Assembly: GCA_965240325.2 (NCBI GenBank)
Contig: OZ251229.1
Location: 1,488,001-1,552,000 of the forward strand
Source: Rebecca billardiae RCC1528
Lineage: Eukaryota > Haptophyta
DNA length: 64,000 nt
Reading direction: 5' to 3'
The notes beneath the pieces are model-generated. The model ran no database searches, was not told the DNA's origin, and was given only the letters and a program-made list of their open reading frames with translations. Made by a program: the position numbers and the translations under genes. Below, piece after piece: positions 42,488 to 52,894 of the stretch. Numbering within the stretch: position 1 is the stretch's first letter; each line of letters opens with the position of its first letter.

Positions 42488-43325
42488 TATATTATTCAAT
42501 AATCTTGTGATTCAGTATGATGTGAATGTGACCGTGCTCCGGAACCCGTCACCACTCACAGTCAGTACAGTCAGTCACTGCTGCGTGCACCGCGGCATGC
42601 CGACTGGCCGCGACGCGGAGCGGCGGAGCCCGGCCGGCCACTAGTGACTAGTTACTAGTTATTAGATGACGCCATTTATTTGACGGCTCAGACGGTCCGC
42701 GCGGAACTACTGGCAGTGGCACCGTCAGTCTGACAGTCTCAGCAGAGTCAGAACACTCATGACTATGTGTCTCGATGTCTCGTCATCATCCGCGAAGTCC
42801 TTCGACCCGACGACCGCGAAAATGGCGGCCGATGGGCGATCAATGATCATCACTCACTCGATCAGCTCCATCACTGCATCACAGATCACTCGTCTGATGC
42901 GGTGATTATATTATTCAATAATCTTGTGATTCAGTATGATGTGAATGTGACCGTGCTCCGGAACCCGTCACCACTCACAGTCAGTACAGTCAGTCACTGC
43001 TGCGTGCACCGCGGCGTGCCGACTGGCCGCGACGCGGAGCGGCGGAGCCCGGCCGGCCACTAGTGACTAGTTACTAGTTATTAGATGACGCCATTTATTT
43101 GACGGCTCAGACGGTCCGCGCGGAACTACTGGCAGTGGCACCGTCAGTCGGACAGTCTCAGCAGAGTCAGGACACTCATGACTATGTGTCTCGATGTCTC
43201 GTCATCATCCGCGAAGTCCTTCGACCCGACGACCGCGAAAATGGCGGCCGATGGGCGATCAATGATCATCACTCACTCGATCAGCTCCATCACTGCATCA
43301 CAGATCACTCGTCTGATGCGGTGAT
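42488..43325 (+). repeat. Tandem duplication, 2 x 419 bp, nearly identical
   Basis: Unit 1 (about 42488-42906) and unit 2 (42907-43325) align with a 419-base offset; for example ATTATTCAATAATCTTG is at 42491 and 42910. I saw only a few substitutions (GGCATGCC/GGCGTGCC, GTCTGAC/GTCGGAC, CAGAAC/CAGGAC), so the duplication is recent. No coding function is seen. Confidence 0.95.
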
Positions 43326-43597
43326 GCCAGGTTTAGATCCTGCTGCTGACGAATGTGCAGTTTAGCTTATTCTCGAGTAACTTACAAATTATTAAATTAA
43401 ATAATGACTTACAATTAGTATCGTCGTGCCTGCAGATGCGCCGTGACTTGAGACTCAGTAACTTAGAGGCCGCAGGCCGCAGCCCTCATCGGCTTGACAT
43501 GGCCAGGCCTCGCGGGCGGCGGACGGATGGCTGTTAAACGAATCTTCGGACGGCGCAACCATATATCGGCGACGGCTTCATGGGCGGTGACAGTTGG

Positions 43598-43701
43598 CGG
43601 GCGTCAATCTCGCCTGCCTCAGCCTGAGCTGTGTGCGTCTCTTACAGTTTATACTAAGAATAAGAGACGCACACAGCTCAGGCAGGCGAGATTGACGCCC
43701 G
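43598..43701. repeat. Near-perfect 104-nt hairpin
   Basis: The left arm 43598-43644 and the right arm 43661-43701 are complementary over 41 bases. The only interruption is a six-base bulge in the left arm (CAGCCT near 43619). The loop is 16 bases. Start and end read CGGGCGTCAATCTCGCC and its complement. It could be a miRNA-type precursor or a recent inverted duplication. Confidence 0.9.
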
Positions 43702-45510
43702 TATTCTTATAACGTATACCGGTGATGGCAACGACGATGATGTCGTCGCGAATAATTATGTCATCGATACTCGATGATAATAGCAGCAGCAGCAGTTTTT
43801 CCGCGGGGGGGGCACGTCCGTTTCGACGGGACGGCCGCCCCCGCGGCTTTGCGTAGCATCAAGGAGAGTCCGGAAAATGGAATCCGGGGACGCTCTTCAA
43901 CTCGCGGGGGGGGCCTGTTGACGGCCGCGCCGAGCACCCGAGCGTGTCGACCCGCGCCTCGTGTGTACACGCGCATTTGGCGGGGCGCGCGCGGAGCGCG
44001 CCGCGAGTGGGCGCGTCGGCCCGTACGCTCGGAGCCCTCTTCAGGAAAATTCCGAGCGCGCCGCGCCGCGCCCGTCGCGCCGCGCTGCGTCGTGCGCCGT
44101 GCACACGTTCGGCTCGGCTCGGGTGCCGAGCGCCGTCGACGAGCGGGAAGAGCTCCAGGGGCGGGTGCGCTGGCGCGGGCGGGGTGTGGAGGCACGATGT
44201 GGGAGTCTACCTCTCGTACCGGGCGCGCGCGCCCGCTCGGCGCCGTCGCTTCGCGCGGCCGTAGGCGTCCAAGCGTCGATGGTTTGGCCTCGAGAACCGC
44301 TAGAAGGGGGGCTGCCTGCCGCAAGCGACGCGGGTAACGATTGACGAGACCGAGCACGCATCTGACGAGAACCGAATACGCACCAGGCGGCACGCGCAAC
44401 GGCCCAGCACATGGAGGCTCGATGGCCGCGCGCCGCGCGCTCATCAGGCGGGGCGCGCGCACGGAGTCCGCCGCGCGTGGGGGCCTCAGGCCCCCGGGAG
44501 AAGCAAGCGCGGCATCGCCGCGCCGTGCCCGCGCCACGGCATACGTCCAACGACCCAGGTGCGACCGCGCACGCTGCGCGCTATGCGGCACTCTGGGGCG
44601 GATGGTCATGGTGCGCGCCGCGCGCGCGGGGGCTGCATGTGGAGGCGGGCGGTGGTTGTCCGGCTCGCTCGCCGCGCGCGCGCGTCGCCCTGCGTTACGC
44701 TATGAACTCTTTGTGCGCGCACGGTGCGGATGCTGCACGAGTAAGCCACGGTGCTTAGTGTCACGGTCTTGGTCCGCACTCACTCCACTGTCTCGCCGCG
44801 CCAGCACGTTGCGGCTGCAGCAGCCGCAGCTCACGGGACCAATGATGCCAGGTGTCAAATCTGAATCGGCAGGGAAGCGGAAGGAGCGCGCCACCTAGCG
44901 TGCGGCTCGTGCTGGAGGGCGGCCCGGTCGGACGCACTACTCTGTACAGACGCCCGTTACGGCCGTGCTGGTGAGGGGGCCGTAGGTGGTCAGGTGCCGT
45001 GACCACTCAGTCACAGGTCTGGCCAGGCTTCAGCGCCGCACGATGACCCCGGCTGGTCGTCATCGGCCGTGCTGGTGAGGCGGGCCGTACGGGTGGTCAG
45101 GTGCAGTGACCACTCAGTCACTGCCAGTCACAGGTCTGGCCAGGCTTCACTCGCCTTCAGCGCCGCACGATGACCCCGGCTGGTCGTCACTCAGTCTCCT
45201 CAACAGATGCCCGGTCGGCTAAGTTGGTCTAAATGGTCACCGTCACCGTGTCGGTTTCAGACAGTGAGTTGTGAGAGTGGTAGCCAGTCAGTCTGCCACT
45301 TGCCACCGTAGCTGCCAGCAAGGGGTCATCGAGGCGGATATCGTTTGCGTAGCACGGCCGGGGCCGCGGATCTTTTTCCTCGAGTTATATCTCACCGCCC
45401 AGAACCGAGAAATCCAGCTATCATAGAAACCGGGCAAACCGCGCGCGGCCCGAATTTCAAGTTCGCCGAAAAGTTCAGATCGAAAAGTGCTCGCGCCACA
45501 GGCCGCCATC
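43702..45510. other. Intergenic, GC-rich block and tandem repeat
   Basis: GC-rich sequence from 43800 to 44760 has long open frames on both strands but no recognisable protein. A tandem duplication follows at 44960-45190. The promoter of the sulfatase gene should lie in the last few hundred bases. Confidence 0.45.
44960..45190 (+). repeat. Imperfect tandem duplication of ~110-120 bp
   Basis: GGCCGTGCTGGTGAGG, GTGACCACTCAGTCAC, AGGTCTGGCCAGGCTTCA and GCCGCACGATGACCCCGGC occur in order twice, starting near 44960 and 45066. The second unit has two short insertions. Confidence 0.85.
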
Positions 45511-48500
45511 ATGATGCTGCAACGGTCGTCCTGCCGCGTCGGCGTCGCCGCACTCGCCGCCATGGCGGCCACCATCTTCGCGGCGGTGGCGGCGGGGCGG
45601 CTCGTGCTCTCGCACGCGTCGAGTGCTTCGATTCGCCACGTGCGGCGCCACACCTCGCACTTCGCCGCCCCGGGCGATCAGCGCTCCGGGCTGGCTCAGG
45701 GCCGCTACATCATCACCCCGGAGCTGCTCGGCAAGCGCGGCGCGGTGCACGCCGTGATCGGAGGCGTGGGCTCCACCCCGCCGCACGACGCGCCGAGCCG
45801 TCCCCCGCCTCCACCGCCCTTCCCACCCTCGGCCAGCGACGACCCTGACGCAGCGCTGCGCACGCTCATCGACCCCAGCCGGGCGCCGGATTCGCCGCCC
45901 GGAAACATCGAAGCCGAGAACGCGAGCTGGGCGCCCGCGGCCGCGTGGCCCGCGGACGAGCACTGCGACACGGCGCGTGCGGACGCGTACCATCTCGTGC
46001 CGGGGCCCGGCTGCGAGCCGCACTGCACGGCCTGCCAGATGGTCTGTCTTCCCGAGTCACTGCTGGACGCGTTCAAATTGCATGGCGGACAGCTTGGCAG
46101 CACGTGCGCCGCGAAGGGCTGCGCCACGCTGGTGGAGAACGGCACGCACGCGGGCCTGCGCTATGCCACGTTCACATGCGAGCGCGCCGCCATGGACGCC
46201 GTGCTGCTGCGGACGCGCAGGCAGGTGGCGCACGCCGCGCGCGCCGCGGCCCAGGCCCAGGCCCCAGCCAGCGCTGGCACCGCTGTCGCCGCTGGCGATG
46301 CCTCCAGCCGCCTCCCTCGGGCGCATCCGCCGCCGAGCCCGCGGCTGGTGCTGCCTCCGCCAGCCGGGCGCGAGCGTGTGCGCCTGGCTGCGCGCGCGCG
46401 CGTGCTCATCTACGTGCTGTGGGTCTTGGTCTTCCTGCTCGCGCTCGGCGCGTTCTGTCTCGCCGTGCGCAGCGGGCGCGCCGCGGTCTCGCCCTCGGTG
46501 CCAGCCAGCCGAGTCGCGGCGGGCGGGGCTCACGCGGGCGGTGCACGCTCCGGGCCGGCGCCGGCGCGCCGGATTGGCACGAAGCGCGCCGTGCCCGTCT
46601 CGCCCTCCGTCGACTCGCCGCGCTCGGCGGCGGACGCCCTCCTGCCTGCGACGAGGCGGCCGCTCACGTCAGCGCGCATGCACGAGCTTGAGAAAGAACT
46701 CCGCCGCGCGCGCCGGCAGCAGCAGGGAGGGGAAGACGGCGGGAGCGGCGGTGAGGCACGGGTCCGCGCGCTGGAGGCGGAGCTCAAGCGCGAGCGGCGC
46801 GCGTTGCTCGGCCTCCCCGTCGACGAGGACGCGCCGGCGCTCGTCCTGCCCTCGGAGCAAGGCAGCGGCGCGCTGCTGCCCTCAACAGAGGCGCAGCGCA
46901 CTCGGCCAGAGTCGCCGGCGCGAGCGCTGCGCGCGCCGAAGGAGGAGCCGACGGCGGAGACGGAGGCGGCGAGAGCTGCGCGCGCGACTCGGCTGTGCGC
47001 ACTCCTTGCCGCCGCGTGGTGCGCGCTGCTCGTGCTGCTCGTGCTGCTGCTCGAGCTCGGCGCGATCTCAGCGCTGGCGCCGGCGCCGCCCGAGCCGGAG
47101 CTGAGCACTGGGCTGACGCTGCCGAGCGCTCAGCTGGGGGCGTGGCTGACACGCCCGGCGGCAGGGCACGCCGCGGTGCCCGGCGTGAGCGAGCGGGTGG
47201 AGCAGTCGTACGCGCCGCTCCGCCCCAACATCCTCGTCTACCTCGCCAGCGACCTCGGGTACGCCGATCCGCGCGCCTTCTCCGAGCAGGCGTGCGGTGC
47301 GGCCGGCCGATCGCCCCACGCGACGCCCCACCTCGACCAGCTCTCTCGCGAGGGCCTCTCGCTCACGCAGTACCTGACCGAGCCGGTGTGCACGCCGGCG
47401 CGCGCCGCGCTGCTCACCGGCCGCCAGCCGGCGCGCGCCGGCCTCGGCGCCGACGTGCTCCCGCAGCGCAGCCTCTTCTCGCCGGGCGCGCCCGCGGGTC
47501 TGCGCGCAGCCGAGATCACGCTGGCGAGCGCGGTGCGCTCAGCCGGGTACGCCACTGGCTTCTCCGGCGTGTGGCACCTCGGCGTGAGCGCGGGCGAGGG
47601 CGCGGAGGGCAACGGCACGATGGCGTTCATGCCGCCGGCGCACGGCTTCGACTCGTCGCTCGCGCTGCCCGCGGCGAACAGTGCGGCGTGCTCGCCGTAC
47701 GCGCCGGCGGGCGCGCACCCTCCGCCAGGGTTCGCTCGCTCGGCTGAACGCTGCTTCCTTGTCGCCAACAGCACAATCGTGCAGCAGCCCGCGTACATGT
47801 TCGGGCTGCAGCGCAACCTGGTGGAGCACGCGCGCGCGTGCATGAGCGGCGCCACGCGGCGCGGCGTGCCCTGGCTCCACCTCTTCGCCGACGCGCACCC
47901 GAGCGTGGCGCTCTTCACCAACCCCGAGTTTGGCGCCGGTCCGGATGGGTCGGCGCACGGGTCCGGCTCGGCCGACGTCCCGTACGGCCAGGTGCTCCGC
48001 GAGCTCGACTGGGCGGTGGGCGAGCTGATCGCGCACGTGGACGGGCTGGGCCAGACGTCGCAGACGCTGCTGCTCTTCGCGTCGGCCAACGGGCCGGCGC
48101 GCGAGGCGGGCTGGGACGCGTCGGGCCGCACGTGCGGGCTGAAGGGAGGCAAGGGCCAGACCTGGGAGGGGGGCATACGCACGCCCGCGATCGTTCGCTG
48201 GCCGGGGACGGTCCCGGCCGGCGCGCGCTCCGACGCGCCCGTGCGCTCGCTCGACCTGATGCCGACGGTACTCGCGCTCGTGGGCGTGCGCCTGCCCGCA
48301 GGCGTCGCGCTTGACGGCCTCGACCAGTCCGTCTTCCTGCGCACCGCGCGCGATGAGCACAACCCGTGGCTAGCGCCGGGCGCGCGTGCGCAGCTGCACT
48401 TTTGTGGCACGCGGCCCATCGCGGCGCGCGTGGGCCAGCTCAAGGTGCACTGGGCGACGCAGAACTGGGCGCAGCCGGGCGAGGCGGACATGCAGCGCAG

Positions 48501-49176
48501 CGGCACGTACGATCCGGCCGTGTGCGTCGAGTGCTGCAGCGCGGCCGGCTGGACGGGCGGGCTGCACGGCGATGTGACCATGTGTCAATGCGACGACGGC
48601 GCTCTCACGTGGCACGACCCACCGCTCGTCTTCGCGATGGACTCGGATCGCAACGAGACGAGCCCGATCCGGGAGGGCGAGCAGTACGACGACGCCCTCG
48701 CGCGCGCGAGCGCTGCGAGGGACGAGCTCACGCGCCAGCTCGACCGTGACGGCGGGCCGCCGCCGTGCGTCGCGTGCGCGCTGCCTGTGCCGCTCAGCGC
48801 ATGGCCGTGCTGCGGCGGGCACGCCAGTGCACGCGCGCCACAGTGCACGAGCCGGCCGTCGGCGCAGGATATGCACACCCTCCGCCACTACAGTGACCCT
48901 GCTGCGACCCGCGAGACGCTCGAGCGCCTCGTGCGCGAGTGCACAAGCGCTGCCGACCGCGAGTACGCGCTGGCCGTGCTGCTGGCAAGTGCGGCGCGCG
49001 CGTCTGCCGCAGGCGGGCCACGCCCACGGGTCGGCGCGCGTGGCGCCGCAGCGAGGCTCAACACGTCATACCCGTGCACGTGTGACCTGTGTACGGCGCC
49101 CGACAAGTACGACGGCGGTGATGCTGCTGACGGCGACAGCGATGAGTATCTGTGTCGGCCGTTCGGCTGGCATTAG
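45511..49176 (+). CDS. Large membrane-anchored sulfatase-like protein
   Basis: A single exon for 1221 residues. The N-terminal 570 residues contain three hydrophobic segments (about 11-30, 298-320, 495-520), a Cys-rich patch near 150-215 and a Lys/Arg/Gln-rich coil near 390-430. A sulfatase domain runs from about 571 to 960. C627-T-P-A-R is the formylglycine-generating motif. GKGQTWEGGIRTPAIVRWPG and SLDLMPT match the C-terminal metal-side motifs. Sulfatases hydrolyse sulfate esters of glycans or lipids. Odd points: the usual DDLGY reads S580-D-L-G-Y, and the GKWHLG Lys is V687, so a metal ligand and a sulfate-binding Lys appear changed. The tail is Cys-rich. The start is the ATG pair at 45511. 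Confidence 0.85.
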   Translation: MMLQRSSCRVGVAALAAMAATIFAAVAAGRLVLSHASSASIRHVRRHTSHFAAPGDQRSGLAQGRYIITPELLGKRGAVHAVIGGVGSTPPHDAPSRPPPPPPFPPSASDDPDAALRTLIDPSRAPDSPPGNIEAENASWAPAAAWPADEHCDTARADAYHLVPGPGCEPHCTACQMVCLPESLLDAFKLHGGQLGSTCAAKGCATLVENGTHAGLRYATFTCERAAMDAVLLRTRRQVAHAARAAAQAQAPASAGTAVAAGDASSRLPRAHPPPSPRLVLPPPAGRERVRLAARARVLIYVLWVLVFLLALGAFCLAVRSGRAAVSPSVPASRVAAGGAHAGGARSGPAPARRIGTKRAVPVSPSVDSPRSAADALLPATRRPLTSARMHELEKELRRARRQQQGGEDGGSGGEARVRALEAELKRERRALLGLPVDEDAPALVLPSEQGSGALLPSTEAQRTRPESPARALRAPKEEPTAETEAARAARATRLCALLAAAWCALLVLLVLLLELGAISALAPAPPEPELSTGLTLPSAQLGAWLTRPAAGHAAVPGVSERVEQSYAPLRPNILVYLASDLGYADPRAFSEQACGAAGRSPHATPHLDQLSREGLSLTQYLTEPVCTPARAALLTGRQPARAGLGADVLPQRSLFSPGAPAGLRAAEITLASAVRSAGYATGFSGVWHLGVSAGEGAEGNGTMAFMPPAHGFDSSLALPAANSAACSPYAPAGAHPPPGFARSAERCFLVANSTIVQQPAYMFGLQRNLVEHARACMSGATRRGVPWLHLFADAHPSVALFTNPEFGAGPDGSAHGSGSADVPYGQVLRELDWAVGELIAHVDGLGQTSQTLLLFASANGPAREAGWDASGRTCGLKGGKGQTWEGGIRTPAIVRWPGTVPAGARSDAPVRSLDLMPTVLALVGVRLPAGVALDGLDQSVFLRTARDEHNPWLAPGARAQLHFCGTRPIAARVGQLKVHWATQNWAQPGEADMQRSGTYDPAVCVECCSAAGWTGGLHGDVTMCQCDDGALTWHDPPLVFAMDSDRNETSPIREGEQYDDALARASAARDELTRQLDRDGGPPPCVACALPVPLSAWPCCGGHASARAPQCTSRPSAQDMHTLRHYSDPAATRETLERLVRECTSAADREYALAVLLASAARASAAGGPRPRVGARGAAARLNTSYPCTCDLCTAPDKYDGGDAADGDSDEYLCRPFGWH

Positions 49177-49507
49177 TCCGCTAGGCGCTACTGTCCGGTC
49201 GTCGGCGCCGCTGGTGATCGAGTGGTAGTGGTCTGATGATGACTGGTGGAGGGCTCGGGGACGTCAGGCCCGGCCGTCGTGATTCAAATAACTACGCGAC
49301 TGATGCGACGTGGCATTGGTCAGGTGCACTGATTCCGCGGGCGCCGCCGCCGTCGGGCACTCTGCGGCCGGGCTGCATCGGCTGGGCTGCAGTGACCCGC
49401 GTCACGGTTGTGGCGCTAGACAAGCAACGGCAGCAGCTTGGCGCATGCGCGCAAAGGCGTGATGCGCGGCTGAGCGCACCACTCGGCTGCAGGCAGCACC
49501 GAGTCCG
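49177..49507. other. Intergenic, convergent gene ends
   Basis: Contains the 3' ends of the sulfatase-like gene and homeodomain gene 2. No feature is recognised. Confidence 0.5.
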
Positions 49508-50470
49508 TCAGGCGCCGTGCGCGAGGATGTCGTTGAGCAGCACGTCGCAAACGTCTTCGAATGTGCTAGTCGCCGCCGCGTCGCCGGGTAGGCACTCACG
49601 CGGCTGCCATGCAGTGTGCATGAAGCTCGTGTGGAGCTCCGCATCGCCGGCAGACGAGCTCGGCGCCGTCGAAGGCGTGTTGAGGAGGGGAAGCGGCAAC
49701 AGCAGGGCGGCTGACGCCGGGGTGCATGACGGCTGCTGCTGCTGCTGCCAGAGCAGCTGGTGGTAGTAGTGGAGGTCGGCGCCGAACATGGCCTTGGCGA
49801 CATCGTGCGGGCTGCCCGGGAAGACGCATGGCGCACCGGCAGCCTCCGTGACGCACGCGTTGTCATCATGGTTGGGCACAGAGCGAGAGGGGCGCGCCAG
49901 CTGGACGAGGCCGCTGTTCACCGCCGAAGCGAGCTCGCGCGCGAGCAGCGCGTGGAAGGTCGGGATCTGCTGCTGCTGCTGCGCTGCTCGCCACGTGAGC
50001 GCGTTGGCGGGCAAAGGCGGCGTGGCGGCATGTGGCAGGGCACGCAGCTGGTCCGGCACGTCCAGCGGCGGCGTGTGCATGCTCGCGCGCGCAGTCGACG
50101 GCGCACTCGGCACGACGATCGGAGTTGCGGACACGTCCACGTGTGCGTCCGAGCGAGACGCGTCCGGCCGCGCGACGGTGGCCAGGGCCTGCGGCGTGAG
50201 GAGCACGGGAAGCATGGCGGAGATCGGGCCCTCGAGCGTCGTGTTCGGCAAGGCGTCCGCGCCGTGCCGCTTGCGCAGGCGCTGCCGCTTGTTCTGGAAC
50301 CAGATCCTGGCTTGGCGCGGGTGGACGTTGAGCGACTTGGCGAGCGCATCGACCGTCAGCCGGTTGGGCATGTTCGACACGTGGAAGACGGACTCCAGGA
50401 GCAGCCGCTGCGCCGGGAGCGGCCGCCAGCGGTGCTTCACGTGCGCGTCAGATCGGCCGGCATTGGGCAT
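49508..50470 (-). CDS. Homeodomain transcription factor 2
   Basis: A single exon for 320 residues, paralogous to the gene at 30348-31289. The homeodomain (about 13-70) has RWRPLPAQRLLLESVF, LTVDALAKSL and PRQARIWFQNKRQRLRKR, with the standard Trp, Phe, Asn and Arg contacts. After it comes PNTTLEGP then MLPVLL, the same flanking motif as the paralogue. The rest is low-complexity with Gln runs (near 165 and 240) and Pro/Ala/Ser stretches. It ends TFEDVCDVLLNDIL, an amphipathic acidic segment similar in position to that of the paralogue. It is presumably nuclear and DNA-binding. A 19-base G run sits immediately upstream of the ATG. Confidence 0.88.
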   Translation of the reverse strand: MPNAGRSDAHVKHRWRPLPAQRLLLESVFHVSNMPNRLTVDALAKSLNVHPRQARIWFQNKRQRLRKRHGADALPNTTLEGPISAMLPVLLTPQALATVARPDASRSDAHVDVSATPIVVPSAPSTARASMHTPPLDVPDQLRALPHAATPPLPANALTWRAAQQQQQIPTFHALLARELASAVNSGLVQLARPSRSVPNHDDNACVTEAAGAPCVFPGSPHDVAKAMFGADLHYYHQLLWQQQQQPSCTPASAALLLPLPLLNTPSTAPSSSAGDAELHTSFMHTAWQPRECLPGDAAATSTFEDVCDVLLNDILAHGA

Positions 50471-50473
50471 GGC

Positions 50474-50492
50474 GGGGGGGGGGGGGGGGGGG
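50474..50492 (+). repeat. Poly-G run next to a start codon
   Basis: Nineteen consecutive G on the plus strand (C on the gene strand), three bases upstream of the ATG of homeodomain gene 2. It would lie in the 5' UTR or core promoter, and its length may be unstable. Confidence 0.9.
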
Positions 50493-51348
50493 TACGAATC
50501 GAGCGTGGCGGGGGAGGACCGAGGGAGGGCCACGGATGTCCACGCTCGTCTTTTTGCGGTGTTGGTCGGATCGAGTTGGGGCCAGCACACGTAAGAGGTT
50601 TGACCGCGAACCGATGAACTCAACGACGGGCCCCGTATTGATTGGTAATTCGTCGATGGTTTAAAGACACATAATGTATGAGTTCGCGTGGTGGAATCTG
50701 TAGCCAATACGCCTTTCGCGATCAACCGTACTTAAGGCCATGGACTCAAATAATGGGTAATATATATTTGATACCCACTTTCCTGATACCTGTATATTTA
50801 ATGACGTGGTACCTGTATATGTGGCGAATCGGCCTTTCGCGAACAACTGTACTTGCGCTCAGGTATTGGGATCATGGGAAGTCGACCATTGGATACCCAC
50901 TTTCCTGGTACCCGAACCTGTAGTCGTGTGTCCATATTCATCATGGATTCCTGTTGTACGCGCGCGGACGACGACACGGCGACACCGCCGGCGCAAATTC
51001 ATTAGCATGAGTAATCTTGCTACATCACCATCGTCATGAGTGCAGGAACTTGTTTCGTGGGTGCGCACCAATTTCAAGCTGCACTCACTCCTCGGAGTGA
51101 GTGCATGTAATCAACTCATCAATATGCATACGTATGATTGATGACACTTGCCAGACAGTGGCACTCACGTCATTATCTAATTATCATAGCTGCGTGCTCA
51201 GCATTGTTTAATTAGCAGCGAGCAATGAGCATGACAGCAGTAACGGGCGCGCCCGACCGTACGATACGATAGTGACGCATGTGACTGCGCTGGCAGAATG
51301 AGCAGAATCAGACTCTGACAGGCTGCTCGGACTCACTCTGCACTACTC
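50493..51348. other. Intergenic, lower GC
   Basis: No gene is seen. An approximate repeat of GATACCCACTTTCCTG(A/G)TACC occurs at about 50770 and 50892, with GGCCTTTCGCGA/GCCTTTCGCGA motifs upstream of each, so about 120 bp may be duplicated. Confidence 0.5.
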
Positions 51349-52435
51349 AGTACTCTGACGGAGGCCGCTCGAGCGACTTCGTGTCTGGCGAGGCAGATCG
51401 CGCCAGTGCGTGGCGAGGCAGACGCTCGCCTGCCTCGCCGCTTGGCGAGGCAGCTAAGCTAGTAAAGCCGCGGCCGAACTTTACGAAAGCCAAATGTCTG
51501 CCGGTGCGCCGCCCGTCTTTTGCGCACGGTGACAAGGGCGCGCGAGGGCGCTTCCTCACGATCCCGAAGAGCGCTGCGCGCGGCGTCGCGTTGGCGGCGG
51601 CAGCGGCGCTGGGGTGTATCTTGCCCATTCTGCGTGGCGGCGCGCTCTCATGACGCCTCGGCCGCCGCCACGCCATGCGCGACCGGGCGTGTCGCCTTCT
51701 TGACGGGCAGTGCACACGCCCTTGCAAGCGCACAGCCGTGAAGAGCCGAGAGCGTCCGTCGCGAGCACGCCGCCCACGCGGGATGCGTTATGCTGTCACC
51801 GAAGCCACCTTGCGCATGCGCTTCGCCGAGTTCGCCATGCGTTCAGAGCAGTCAAGATCGCTGAACGAGAGGATGTCATCGGCTGAAATGCAGGTTAGCA
51901 GTGCTCATCGTAGCTGCTACCCATGGTCATCCTGGCTCGCACATGCCAGAGCGCGAGCACCCAGTGTCATACGAATAGCCCTGGCAACGCATCCCGCGTG
52001 GGCGGCGTGCTCGCGACGGACGCTCTCGGCTCTTCACGGCTGTGCGCTTGCAAGGGCGTGTGCACTGCCCGTCAAGAAGGCGACACGCCCGGTCGCGCAT
52101 GGCGTGGCGGCGGCCGAGGCGTCATGAGAGCGCGCCGCCACGCAGAATGGGCAAGATACACCCCAGCGCCGCTGCCGCCGCCAACGCGACGCCGCGCGCA
52201 GCGCTCTTCGGGATCGTGAGGAAGCGCCCTCGCGCGCCCTTGTCACCGTGCGCAAAAGACGGGCGGCGCACCGGCAGACATTTGGCTTTCGTAAAGTTCG
52301 GCCGCGGCGTTACTAGCTTAGCTGCCTCGCCAAGCGGCGAGGCAGGCGAGCGTCTGCCTCGCCACGCACTGGCGCGATCTGCCTCGCCAGACACGAAGTC
52401 GCTCGAGTGGCCTCTGACGGTCTGAGTACTCAGCC
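51349..52435. mobile_element. Fold-back element 1: ~440-bp inverted arms, 196-bp spacer
   Basis: The left arm (about 51349-51789) and right arm (51986-52435) are reverse complements and nearly identical over their full length, as shown by the same 127-codon frame reading outward from each arm. The spacer is 51790-51985. The outer ends share GTACTC...GGCC(G/A)CTCGAGCGAC with small indels. No transposase is recognised. Such long inverted arms are typical of fold-back transposons, or of recent inverted gene-fragment duplications that make dsRNA. Confidence 0.85.
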
Positions 52436-52572
52436 GTGTCTGAAACTGAGTGAAACTGAAAGTGCTGTCCGCAGCTCGGTTTCGCGATTGTTTGCCATGT
52501 CTACTCTCAGACTCAGTCTCACTGACACTCAAGCAGACTGTCTGCTAGTTAATTAGACTGCCAGAACTAACA

Positions 52573-52575
<3 letters not shown>

Positions 52576-52625
<50 letters not shown>
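52576..52625. repeat. (TA)n microsatellite
   Basis: About 25 TA units without interruption, just right of fold-back element 1. Confidence 0.95.
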
Positions 52626-52628
<3 letters not shown>

Positions 52629-52775
52629 ATAATTCCTCCGTACTTTTATATTAGACGAGCCAGCCCGGTACCGCGAGCCCGCGGTCGGAGTCGAGTACGG
52701 ATCAAGCAGAGCATCCGGAGTCTAACGAGAGGAGACAGAGACGAGCCGAGAGGCTATATATAAGTCATCATCAGG

Positions 52776-52779
<4 letters not shown>

Positions 52780-52816
<37 letters not shown>
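52780..52816. repeat. (AT)n microsatellite
   Basis: About 18 AT units, downstream of the flavin monooxygenase stop codon. Confidence 0.95.
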
Positions 52817-52822
<6 letters not shown>

Positions 52823-52894
52823 TCAATGATGGTGTCATGACTCATGTCACTGACTGTTGAGTCTGTTGTGCAGTGACGTCAGCGACCGTACGGG

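Noticed and set aside
43761-44750. Long frames on both strands of a GC-rich block
   Set aside because: Arg/Ala/Pro-rich with no motif. They are equally open in several frames, so probably chance.
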